This document shows positions 8,644-19,820 of a stretch of 64,000 nt of DNA, piece after piece. Position 1 is the first letter of the stretch; the number at the start of each line of letters is the position of its first letter. This stretch comes from Acidimicrobiales bacterium (lineage in GTDB: Bacteria; Actinomycetota; Acidimicrobiia; Acidimicrobiales; Poriferisodalaceae). A program made the position numbers and the translations under genes. The stretch is from positions 62,001 to 126,000 of the forward strand of contig VYDH01000036.1 of the NCBI GenBank assembly GCA_009843525.1, written 5' to 3'. Below the pieces are notes generated by a model. It did not search any database. It worked only from the letters and a program-made list of their open reading frames with translations, and was not told the origin of the DNA.

Positions 8644-9816
8644 TCATTGCCCATCGGCGTCAGAGAACAGCGCCATCGAGGCGGTGAAACCGTGCACGTA
8701 TGAGCGCGCTCCGACCGGGCCGACTTCGCCGGCGCAGAACATGCCGGCCACCTCGGCCGACGTCTGGTCCACGAGCGCCGACGCGTCGTGATGGGGAGCG
8801 TCGAACAGGTGGGTGCCCCGGCCGTTGCACGTGAACAGCAGGGCGCCCTCGGTCTGCGGCGAGTGCGCGAGCGCGGCGCGCAGGTCTTCGTTGGCAGTGT
8901 CGGCGTCGCGCACATGAAACTGCACGGTCGCGCCGATCGGCGCCTCGTCGCCGATGGCAATGGCGCCGCTCTCACGGTCTGCGCCGAGCACGCCGCGGAT
9001 CAGGAAATCGCCGCGCTCGAAGTCGATCTTGCGCTCGTCGGTCACCCGGCCCACGTGCAGCCCTCGCTGCAACAGGCGCTGGTCAGCGGGGTCGAGCTTG
9101 GAGAACACCTGCTGCAGCCGCTCGAACGGCGGCATGCCCCCGAGCGACTTCACCACGTTGCCCTCGGCCTCGGTGATGATGTAGGGCTGGCCGATCGGGC
9201 GGCAGCCTTGAGAGACCAGGTGCGTCACGGTGGCGCTGCCACCCACGATCAGGGCCGCAGCGCCGTCGCGGTGCACGCCGCCGTCCACGACGATGCGGTT
9301 GCCGCCCGGCATGGGTGCCCCAGACGACAGCCCGCCCAGCACGCTCACATCGGGCCAGCGCTCGGCCCAGTGCCCGAGGGCGGCATCGACGGGGTAGGAG
9401 TACGGATCGGCCAGCACGATCATCGAGAGATCGCCGGCGGCGTGCACTTCGTCGAGCGCGGCCGCGAGCGCCTCATCGTCGGCAGCCGGATCGGGCACCC
9501 CGCCCAGCCGGACAGCGCGCGCCCGCGGCGCGTTGCCGCCGCCCAGGCTTCCCACCCACAGCACCGCGGCGGTTTCTTCCTCGATCTCACGCTCGCCCGC
9601 AGCCACCGAGACCGCCGTGGTGCCGATGAATGCACCGGGGTTGAGCAGCTCGAGCACCGCCGCTGCGATCTCGTCGGTGTTGCCCATGTGCTCGCCCGAG
9701 GTGAACAGCACGGCGACATCGGGTTGGACTCCCAGCGTCTCGAGCACCCGTCCCACGATCTCGCCGGTCGCGATGCCGGGATCGGCGTGCTGGGACAGTC
9801 CGACGGTGAACGGCAT
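8644..9816 (-). CDS. FIST-domain protein
   Basis: A 390-residue protein with FIST N and C domains, predicted small-ligand sensory modules that occur alone or fused to signalling domains. Features are the N-terminal stretch VAVLFTSGEHMGNTDEIAA, a glycine-rich middle (GGLSSGAPMPGGNRIVVDGG) and the C-terminal LLFTCNGRGTHLF, a hallmark of FIST_C. No kinase, GGDEF or other output domain is attached, and no signal peptide is seen. It sits between an unknown protein (15-base gap) and transketolase (27-base gap) on the same strand. The ligand is unknown. Family is confident, role is not. Confidence 0.88.
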   Translation of the reverse strand: MPFTVGLSQHADPGIATGEIVGRVLETLGVQPDVAVLFTSGEHMGNTDEIAAAVLELLNPGAFIGTTAVSVAAGEREIEEETAAVLWVGSLGGGNAPRARAVRLGGVPDPAADDEALAAALDEVHAAGDLSMIVLADPYSYPVDAALGHWAERWPDVSVLGGLSSGAPMPGGNRIVVDGGVHRDGAAALIVGGSATVTHLVSQGCRPIGQPYIITEAEGNVVKSLGGMPPFERLQQVFSKLDPADQRLLQRGLHVGRVTDERKIDFERGDFLIRGVLGADRESGAIAIGDEAPIGATVQFHVRDADTANEDLRAALAHSPQTEGALLFTCNGRGTHLFDAPHHDASALVDQTSAEVAGMFCAGEVGPVGARSYVHGFTASMALFSDADGQ

Positions 9817-9831
9817 GCGTGCCTGGCCGGC

Positions 9832-10278
9832 CTAGCCGTCCTGCTGCGCGGGCGTGCCGGTCCAGCCGCCCGTGGCCGGCTCTGCAGCCGGCGGCGCAGG
9901 CTCGTCGGCGGGCGGGTTCATGGTGAGGGGAACGATCAGCACGTCGCCCTGGTCGACGCGGCAGTGGGCCTCGATCGTCGACGGCTCATCGAAGGTCAGC
10001 TCGGCTTGCACGAGGTTGTAGCCGAACTTCCCGGGCTCGACGCTGAGCGGTTGCACGTTGCGCGCGACCTGCTCGTCGCCGCGCATGAATCTCACCTCCA
10101 GCGCTGCCAGTCCGGTGTGCGACGCGGGGCAGCGCACCAGCACCAGCATGTGGGGCGTGATCGTCACCGGGAACGGTCCGGGAGCCGCCGTGGAGAAGTG
10201 AACGCCGCCCAGATCGATGCGGGCTGCGCCGCCCGCGGCCTGGCGCATGTCGAAATGCTCGATGAACAGCGCGGACAT
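9832..10278 (-). CDS. Beta-rich protein of unknown function
   Basis: A 148-residue protein with alternating beta-strand-like segments (PFPVTITPHMLVLVRCPAS, then LAALEVRFMRGDEQVARNV) and a disordered Pro/Ala/Glu tail of about 30 residues. The first 110 residues resemble small actinobacterial DUF6941-type proteins in length and pattern, but the match is by eye only. The ATG at 10278 is preferred to one at 10314 because a TACGAT box lies 16 bases upstream and would fall inside the longer reading frame. It is first in the run that continues with the FIST protein, transketolase and transaldolase. Confidence 0.72.
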   Translation of the reverse strand: MSALFIEHFDMRQAAGGAARIDLGGVHFSTAAPGPFPVTITPHMLVLVRCPASHTGLAALEVRFMRGDEQVARNVQPLSVEPGKFGYNLVQAELTFDEPSTIEAHCRVDQGDVLIVPLTMNPPADEPAPPAAEPATGGWTGTPAQQDG

Positions 10279-10346
10279 GATCTGCACGCTGTGGATCGTA
10301 GGCGTGCAGCACACCTGTCAGGCGAACGCATTTCGGCTCAGCCTCC

Positions 10347-10352
10347 TAGATT
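10347..10352 (+). promoter_or_regulatory. -10 box of the Ddn-like gene
   Basis: TAGATT ends seven bases before the ATG at 10360 and no ribosome binding site precedes the ATG, so the mRNA is probably leaderless. Confidence 0.45.
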
Positions 10353-10359
10353 GCTCGGC

Positions 10360-10815
10360 ATGGCAAACAGCGAGAAGTTCGAAGGCGAATACGGACCCAG
10401 CACATGGGGCTGGGTGCGGGAGCAGGCGGACGCGTACGAGGCGTCGGAGGGCAGCGAAGCCAACACGCTGCGCGACACCGGCTTGCCGATCATTGTGATG
10501 ACAACGGTCGGGCACCGCACCGGCCTCGTGCGCAAGGTTCCGCTGATGCGAGTTGAGCATGAGGGCGAGTACGCGATCGTCGGCTCCAAGGGCGGCGCCC
10601 CGGCACATCCGGGCTGGTACCACAACCTGATGGCAGATTCGACCGTGCTCATTCAGGACGGGCCTGAGCCTTTTGAGACCACGGTGCGCCTCGTCAGCGG
10701 AGCCGAGCGTGAGGCGTGGTGGGAACGGTGCGTGGAAGCCTTCCCGCCCTACGCTGAGTATCAGGCCAAGACAGATCGCGAGATCCCGGTCTTCATCTCC
10801 GCCCGTCCCAGTTGA
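10360..10815 (+). CDS. Deazaflavin (F420)-dependent nitroreductase-family protein
   Basis: A 151-residue split-beta-barrel protein of the Ddn family, small actinobacterial enzymes that use reduced F420 to reduce quinones, nitroaromatics or other acceptors. Family marks are LPIIVMTTVGHRTGLVRKVPL in the N-terminal half (only part is quoted elsewhere as TTVGHRTGLVRKVPL) and PGWYHNL, the cofactor-binding PxWxxNL motif of Ddn. The C-terminus REIPVFISAR is also typical. No signal peptide. FbiC, which makes the F420 precursor, is in the same window. The physiological substrate is unknown. Confidence 0.9.
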   Translation: MANSEKFEGEYGPSTWGWVREQADAYEASEGSEANTLRDTGLPIIVMTTVGHRTGLVRKVPLMRVEHEGEYAIVGSKGGAPAHPGWYHNLMADSTVLIQDGPEPFETTVRLVSGAEREAWWERCVEAFPPYAEYQAKTDREIPVFISARPS

Positions 10816-10917
10816 TCGCGCTGCAGCTTCGCGCTGCGCTGCCCGCTCTTGTTCCCATTCTCAATTGGACGCGGGCTCATGGGCCGCTCGGGCCACGGCT
10901 TCGCCTTCGGCTCAGCC

Positions 10918-12102
10918 TCAACGGGCGAGCAGTTGGCGGTAGACGTTCGCCGCTCGTTCGAGCTCGGCGATCTCAACCCATTCGATCGCTTGGTGAGCCT
11001 GATCGATGGAACCCGGGCCGAACACCACGATTTGGTCGGCAACCTCGCCGTAACGCAGTGCGTTCGTGCCGAAATCGGCCACGGCGGGGCTGTGGCCTGA
11101 CATCTCCGCCAGTGCGGTGACCAGATCGCTTCCGGGCGCCTGGAAGAAGGCGTTCTCGCCCAGACCGTTCGCCAGCTCCACCTTCACCCGCGCAGGCAGC
11201 GCTGCGGCGCGCGCCAAGTCGGTGAGGCGAGCGAGTTCTTCTTGGTAGTCCTCGCCGTCGGCGATTCGCCTGCCGATGTACAGCTCGCATTGGTCGGGAA
11301 TGATGTTGCGGGCCCGCCCGCCGCCCATCTCGTTGACCGACACCGTGCCGGCCCCGAGCACGCCGACGTCGCGTTGGCTCGCCAAGCGCTCTTGCTCGGC
11401 GTCGATGGCCGCGATGATGCGGGCGCCGGCGGACAGCGCATTGATGCCCAGGTGGGGTTTGGAGGAGTGTGCTGCACGCCCCTCGACCTCGACTTCGAGG
11501 CCGAGCCCGCCCTTGTGGCCGTACACCGGGACGCACATGGTCGGCTCGGCGACCACGATCTGCTCGCGGCGCTCGTTGCGTTCGAGCAGCCGGTCCCGGT
11601 AGGCGCCCGCACCCGCCAGGCCGCCGCCTTCCTCGGAGATCGTGCCCACCAGCTCGACGGTGCACATCGGCTGCTGGCCGGCGGCAGCCATCTCGGCCAG
11701 CACGGCGAGCACCACGGCCATTGTCGCCTTGGTGTCGACGGAGCCTCGCCCCCAGACCCGTCCTTCGCTGATGCGGCCCTCGAAGGGATCGCCTTCCATG
11801 TGCTCGACGCCGACGGTGTCGAGATGCACGTCGACGGCGAGCATGCGCTCTGTGCGGCCGGCGAAGCGGGCATACACGTTGGGACGCCCGGGCTCGATCT
11901 CGTGGAGCTCGACCTCAGCGCCCAGCGCTGCCGCTCGCTCCGCCACCCAGTCGGCCATGTCGGCCTCGGCGACGGTGCCCGAGCGCGGCCCGTGATGCAG
12001 CGGGTTGACGCTGGGGATGCGCACTATCTCGCTCAGCAGCCCGGCAATGGAATGGCCGGTGGCGGTGCCGTTCATCGTGCCTGTCGCCTCGCCGTCGCTC
12101 AT
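10918..12102 (-). CDS. M20-family metallohydrolase, ArgE/DapE-like
   Basis: A 394-residue zinc hydrolase of the M20 family. Metal and catalytic motifs are visible: DVHLDTVG (first His and catalytic Asp), RGSVDTKA (bridging Asp), ISEEGGG (catalytic and metal Glu) and QAHQAIE near the C-terminus (last His). A dimerisation lid domain lies in the middle (HKGGLGLEVEVEGRAAHSS). Such enzymes hydrolyse N-acetylornithine (ArgE), succinyl-diaminopimelate (DapE) or dipeptides. Divergence from argG, 119 bases away, favours acetylornithine deacetylase, but DapE or another M20 amidohydrolase is possible. The ATG has GAGGTG five bases upstream. Confidence 0.85.
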   Translation of the reverse strand: MSDGEATGTMNGTATGHSIAGLLSEIVRIPSVNPLHHGPRSGTVAEADMADWVAERAAALGAEVELHEIEPGRPNVYARFAGRTERMLAVDVHLDTVGVEHMEGDPFEGRISEGRVWGRGSVDTKATMAVVLAVLAEMAAAGQQPMCTVELVGTISEEGGGLAGAGAYRDRLLERNERREQIVVAEPTMCVPVYGHKGGLGLEVEVEGRAAHSSKPHLGINALSAGARIIAAIDAEQERLASQRDVGVLGAGTVSVNEMGGGRARNIIPDQCELYIGRRIADGEDYQEELARLTDLARAAALPARVKVELANGLGENAFFQAPGSDLVTALAEMSGHSPAVADFGTNALRYGEVADQIVVFGPGSIDQAHQAIEWVEIAELERAANVYRQLLAR

Positions 12103-12104
12103 GA

Positions 12105-13589
<1,485 letters not shown>

Positions 13590-13613
13590 TTTGAGCGTCG
13601 GCGCTGCTCGGCG

Positions 13614-15878
<2,265 letters not shown>

Positions 15879-15887
15879 AGCGATTGG

Positions 15888-15893
15888 ACGCTA
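15888..15893 (-). promoter_or_regulatory. -10 box of the isocitrate dehydrogenase gene
   Basis: TAGCGT on the minus strand ends nine bases before the ATG at 15878, and no Shine-Dalgarno sequence lies between them. Confidence 0.42.
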
Positions 15894-15933
15894 CCGCCCA
15901 CCGGGGAGCCGCCGCCCGTCCGGCTGCGGCGGT

Positions 15934-17454
15934 TCAGCCGGCTGCGTGCGCTGCGGCGGAGCTTCCCGCCAGGCGGCCGAACACGGCACCCGCTGAGAGG
16001 CCCGAGCCGCCGGGGTAGTTGCCGTAGAACAGCCCGCCCACCAGCTCGCCCGCGGCATACAGGCCCTTGATCGGCCGCAGGTCGGTGTCGATCACACAGC
16101 CGGTCTCGTCGACGCGCAGCCCGCCGAACGTGAAAGTCAGGCCGCACGTCACCCGGAACGCAGTGAAGGGAGGCGTCTCGATCGGCATCGCCCAATTTGT
16201 CTTGTCGGGGCTGAGGCCCCTCGTGCGGCGGCCGTCGAGCACGTTGGGGTCGAACCCGACGCTGCGGTCGACCGCTGCGTTGAACTCGCTGATGGTCGCC
16301 AGCGCTCGCTCGGTGTGCACGTCTTCCATGCGCGCGCACAACTCCTCGATGCTGTCGGCGGTCACCTTGGTGACCTGCCGGATGCGGTACTCGTCGCGCA
16401 GCAGGTGATCGGTGCTGGCGTCGAAAACCTGCCAAGCCGAGTGCCCTGGTTGGGCAAGGATCTCACGTCCGTAGCGGGCGTAGGTGTAGTTGCGGAAGTC
16501 GGCGCCCTCGTCCACGAAGCGCTGGCCGTCCTGGTTCAGCACGATCGAGAACGGGTAGCTGTGCTTCTGGAAGCCGTCGCCGACAGCGAGGTCGCCGAAC
16601 TCAGGAGCGTTGTAGTCCCACGCCACGGCGTGGGCGCCGCTCCAGTTGCCGTACGGCATCGCACCTATGTCGAGCGCCATTGCGATGCCGTCGCCGGTGT
16701 TGAAGCGGGTGCCGCGCACCTTGGCGAGGTCCCATCCGGGACCCAGGTAGCGGGTGCGCCATTCGGCGTTGGCTTGGAATCCGCCGGCTGCCAGCACGAC
16801 TGCGCTGCACTCGACGTCGATCACTCGGGCACTGCAGCGTGCGCGAACACCCCGGACAGCGCCGCTGTCGTCGGTCAGCAGCGAGCGTGCCGCGGCTTCG
16901 TGCCACAGGTCGATCTGGTTCCGACCGAGCGCCGCCCGCAGCGACTCCACGAGACCCTCACCGCCGCCAACCGACTCCACCGTGAGCCCACCCCAGAACG
17001 TGAAGCGCCCATCCACTTTGAAGGCCTGGCGACCCCAGATCGGTGCGAAGCGCACGCCGTGGCTCGCCATCCACATCAGTGTGTCCCTGCTGCGGGTGAC
17101 GAGCATGTCGGCCAGTTCGGGATCGCATCGGTAGTCGGAGATGCGGCACAGGTCGGCGTAGAACTGCTCTTCGGTGTAGGTGCCGAAGTCGGTCATCTCC
17201 ACTTCGGCGTCGGTGAGATCGGGCATCAGCGCTCGCAGGTCGTCGACGCCGTCGTAGGCGAAACGGATCGCACCGGCTGTGAAGCGGCTGTTGCCGCCGG
17301 CTTCGGCCTCGGGCGCCCGCTCCAGCACCAGCACCCGGGCGCCGCCCTCGTGCGCTGCGAGCGCTGCGCACATCGCCGCATTGCCTGCGCCCACCACCAC
17401 CACGTCGTAGTGCTCCGCCGGGTTTGCGGCGGCCGATCGGTCAGGCGCATTCAC
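15934..17454 (-). CDS. FAD-dependent oxidoreductase, tricarballylate dehydrogenase TcuA-like
   Basis: A 506-residue flavoprotein of the fumarate reductase/succinate dehydrogenase flavoprotein family. The dinucleotide-binding motif DVVVVGAGNAAMCAA is at the N-terminus and the cap domain has FNTGDGIAMALDIGA and RFVDEGADFRNYTYA. Segments such as RYLGPGWDLAKVRGTRFN and YRIRQVTKVTAD closely resemble TcuA, which oxidises tricarballylate to cis-aconitate. A TcuB-like electron-transfer partner is not seen nearby, so the acceptor and substrate remain open; steroid-dehydrogenase-like relatives are less similar. The GTG at 17454 is taken because it sits eight bases after a TAGGCT box. Confidence 0.85.
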   Translation of the reverse strand: MNAPDRSAAANPAEHYDVVVVGAGNAAMCAALAAHEGGARVLVLERAPEAEAGGNSRFTAGAIRFAYDGVDDLRALMPDLTDAEVEMTDFGTYTEEQFYADLCRISDYRCDPELADMLVTRSRDTLMWMASHGVRFAPIWGRQAFKVDGRFTFWGGLTVESVGGGEGLVESLRAALGRNQIDLWHEAAARSLLTDDSGAVRGVRARCSARVIDVECSAVVLAAGGFQANAEWRTRYLGPGWDLAKVRGTRFNTGDGIAMALDIGAMPYGNWSGAHAVAWDYNAPEFGDLAVGDGFQKHSYPFSIVLNQDGQRFVDEGADFRNYTYARYGREILAQPGHSAWQVFDASTDHLLRDEYRIRQVTKVTADSIEELCARMEDVHTERALATISEFNAAVDRSVGFDPNVLDGRRTRGLSPDKTNWAMPIETPPFTAFRVTCGLTFTFGGLRVDETGCVIDTDLRPIKGLYAAGELVGGLFYGNYPGGSGLSAGAVFGRLAGSSAAAHAAG

Positions 17455-17462
17455 GCCGGGCG

Positions 17463-17558
17463 AGCCTATGTGGAGCGTCGCGACAATGCGGGAGTGAGGT
17501 CGGCTGGTTGCATCGCCGTGCTCCGGTGCGGAAACGAGCCAGGGGAGCGGCGTACGCT
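17463..17558. promoter_or_regulatory. Divergent leaderless promoters
   Basis: The 110-base gap contains TAGGCT on the minus strand (17463-17468), eight bases before the TcuA-like GTG, and TACGCT on the plus strand (17553-17558), six bases before the ATG of the Ldh2-family gene. Neither start has a ribosome binding site. Confidence 0.45.
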
Positions 17559-17564
17559 GCGGCG

Positions 17565-18710
17565 ATGAGCCAATCCAGCACAACCGACGACGCTGCGAAC
17601 AGCGACGTGGTTATCGACCATGACCGTCTCGCCGGCTTCATCGCCGAGATCTTCCGCCACACTGCGTGCTCCGATGCCGAAGCGGAGCGCATCGGTCGCA
17701 GTCTCGTGGGCGCCAACCTGGCGGGCCACGACAGCCACGGCGTGATCCGTTCGGCGCTGTACGTGGATCTGTTGGCCAACGGCATTCAGCTCGCCGACCA
17801 GGAGCTCAAGGTGCTGATCGACTCCGGCGCGCTGCTGCTGGTAGACGGCCAGTACGGCATGGGACAGACCGTCGGGCCTGCCGCGGTCGAGCTGGGCATC
17901 GAGCGTTGCTCCGAACTCGGCGTCGCCGTGGTGGGGCTGCGCAACGCCGGGCACCTCGGTCGCATCGGCGAGTACGCCGAGATGGCCGCAGCCGATGGCC
18001 TGGTCTCGGTGCACTTCGTGAACGTGGCCAACAGCCGGCTGGTGGCCCCGTTCGGCGCCAAGGCGCGACGGATGGGCACCAACCCGTGCGCCTACGGGGC
18101 GCCCGTGGCCGGTCGCCGGCCGGTCATCCACGACTTCGCCACGTCAGTCGTGGCCGAGGGCAAGGCCATGGTGGCGCTGCACGGCGGACCGGCCGTCCCC
18201 AGCAACGCCCTGGTGTCGGGCGACGGCGAGATCACTGGCGATCCGCGGGTGCTGTACACGTTCGAGGAGGGTCAGCGGCCCAACTCGATGGACGGCCCGG
18301 GTGCGCTGCGGGCGATGGGCGAGCACAAGGGCTCGGGCATCTCGGTGATGTGCGAGCTGCTGGCTGGTGCGCTGACCGGCACCGGTACCGCAGGACCCCG
18401 GCGGGTTCGCTTCGCCAACGGAATGCTCTCGGTCTACGTTGACCCGGCCCAGGTGGATGCCGCAGTCGGCGAGACTGACGACGGTTACAACGGCATTGCG
18501 GCCGACTATCTGGACTGGTTCTATGAGGCAGCGGCGATCGATCCGGATCAGCCCGTGAAGCTGCCCGGAGATGTCGAGCACGAACGGCGCCAGCACCGTA
18601 TGGCCAACGGCATCACACTGCCTGCCGAGACATGGGAGAGCATCTGCGGCGGCGCCCGCGCCGCCGGCGTGCCCGAAGCAGCGATTGCCGCCGCCGCCGC
18701 CGCTGGCTGA
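17565..18710 (+). CDS. Ldh2-family malate/L-lactate-type dehydrogenase
   Basis: A 381-residue NAD(P)-dependent 2-hydroxyacid dehydrogenase of the Ldh2/YlbC/YbiC family, which has its own fold distinct from classical LDH/MDH. Family motifs: NLAGHDSHGVIRSALYVDL with the catalytic His, GLRNAGHLGRIGEYAEMA, GTNPCAYGAP and MGEHKGSGISVMCELL. Substrates known for the family include malate, 2-hydroxyglutarate, ureidoglycolate and sulfolactate. The divergent TcuA-like flavoprotein suggests hydroxy- or polycarboxylic acid oxidation here, which is inference. A more upstream in-frame codon at 17424 is rejected because it would run through the divergent promoter. Confidence 0.9.
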   Translation: MSQSSTTDDAANSDVVIDHDRLAGFIAEIFRHTACSDAEAERIGRSLVGANLAGHDSHGVIRSALYVDLLANGIQLADQELKVLIDSGALLLVDGQYGMGQTVGPAAVELGIERCSELGVAVVGLRNAGHLGRIGEYAEMAAADGLVSVHFVNVANSRLVAPFGAKARRMGTNPCAYGAPVAGRRPVIHDFATSVVAEGKAMVALHGGPAVPSNALVSGDGEITGDPRVLYTFEEGQRPNSMDGPGALRAMGEHKGSGISVMCELLAGALTGTGTAGPRRVRFANGMLSVYVDPAQVDAAVGETDDGYNGIAADYLDWFYEAAAIDPDQPVKLPGDVEHERRQHRMANGITLPAETWESICGGARAAGVPEAAIAAAAAAG

Positions 18711-18736
18711 GTTGGCTGCGGCGTCGGGCAGCGGCC

Positions 18737-19594
18737 TTACTCGTCGAGGGTGGGGCCGGCGCCCTGCACGCGGGTTTGGCGCATGTAGCGGCGCCAGCGG
18801 TCGGCGTCGTAGCCGGCGCCGCGGTGCAGCAGGCAGCGGTTGTCGTAGATGACGACGTCGCCGGGGCTCCAGCGGTGCGCGTACTCGTCTTGTGAGCGGG
18901 TTGCGGCTTCGTTGAGCTCGTCGATGAGGCGCCGGCTGTCGACGCCGTGCCAGCCGACGATGGACCGGGCGTGCGAACCGGCGTAGTAGTTCCGGAGGCC
19001 GTTGTTCGGGTTGGTGCGCACCAGCTTTTGAGGGATCGGCGGCAGCGACGCAGCGTGGTTCGGATCCACCGGGGCGACCTTGGTCCGGCTGAACACGTAG
19101 TCGTGGAGCACCACGAGGTCGTCGATCTCGGCCTGCAGTTCGGGGCTGAGCCGGGCGTAGGCGGCGCGCTGGCTGGCGTACAGCGTCTCGCCACCTTCGC
19201 CGGGCACCTCGTAGGCGCACAGGATCGACACATACGACGGCACGAGCCGGAATGACGAATCCGAGTGCCAGAGGTTGTTGCCCTTCTGGTTGTGGGTCAG
19301 CGGGTGTGACTCGTCCCGCTTGGTGTCGGCGTCGATGACGTTGCCGATCGTGCCGAAGTACTCGACCTTGCCCGTCTTGCCGAACACCACATGGTTCGGC
19401 TCGGGCTCGCCGAGGCTGCGGGTAAGCGCAAGCTGTGCATCGTCGGACATCTGCTGGCCGGGGAAGTGGAGCAGGGAGTAGCTGTCGATGGCCACACGCA
19501 GCTCGGCAACTGCCGCGCTGTCGAGGGGCTGCGACAGGTCGATGCCGCTGACCTTGGCGCCGAAGTCAGGATGGATGGGCTCGAACGTCAGCAC
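18737..19594 (-). CDS. TauD/TfdA-family Fe(II)/2-oxoglutarate dioxygenase
   Basis: A 285-residue non-heme iron oxygenase. The iron ligands appear as HSD in LWHSDSSFR (about residue 110) and a late His in CLLHRGAG, with a 2-oxoglutarate-binding Arg in the following RWRRYMRQTRV. N-terminal FEPIHPDFGAKVSGIDL is typical of TauD/TfdA. Family members open sulfonates, phenoxyacetates and other small acids by hydroxylation. The GTG at 19594 has GGGAGA seven bases upstream and is better placed than the upstream codon at 19801. It is convergent with the Ldh2-family gene. The substrate is unknown. Confidence 0.92.
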   Translation of the reverse strand: MLTFEPIHPDFGAKVSGIDLSQPLDSAAVAELRVAIDSYSLLHFPGQQMSDDAQLALTRSLGEPEPNHVVFGKTGKVEYFGTIGNVIDADTKRDESHPLTHNQKGNNLWHSDSSFRLVPSYVSILCAYEVPGEGGETLYASQRAAYARLSPELQAEIDDLVVLHDYVFSRTKVAPVDPNHAASLPPIPQKLVRTNPNNGLRNYYAGSHARSIVGWHGVDSRRLIDELNEAATRSQDEYAHRWSPGDVVIYDNRCLLHRGAGYDADRWRRYMRQTRVQGAGPTLDE

Positions 19595-19664
19595 TGGATT
19601 CTCCCTCGGTCGGCCCCGCCATTGATTCTGGCCGCAGGCAATTCTGTCCGCCAGCCTCTCGCGG

Positions 19665-19820
19665 TCAGATCTCGTGGCGGGCCAGCGAGCCGCCCTCGGC
19701 CGCCAGCCGCTCCAGCAGCGGGCTCGGCGTCCAGTGGTCGCCGCCCAGGGTCTCGTCGTAGTGGCGGATACGGCCCAGCACCTCGCCGAGCCCGATCTCA
19801 TCGGCCCAGTACATCGGCCC
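19665..19820 (-). pseudogene. Out-of-frame C-terminal tail of the FadB-type gene
   Basis: These 51 codons (starting GGPMYWADEIGLGEVL and ending SLARHEI) are the natural C-terminus of the FadB-type protein, but lie in a different frame from its body. Fusing the two parts around 19817-19824 gives a continuous 704-residue protein of normal length; the span 19665-21780 is 2116 bases, one more than a multiple of three. A single-base indel, a sequencing error or a translational frameshift could account for it. Confidence 0.75.

Noticed and set aside
8788..10359. Long plus-strand frame upstream of the Ddn-like gene
   Set aside because: It covers the FIST and unknown genes on the other strand and has no domain; only the last 151 codons from 10360 form the Ddn-like protein.
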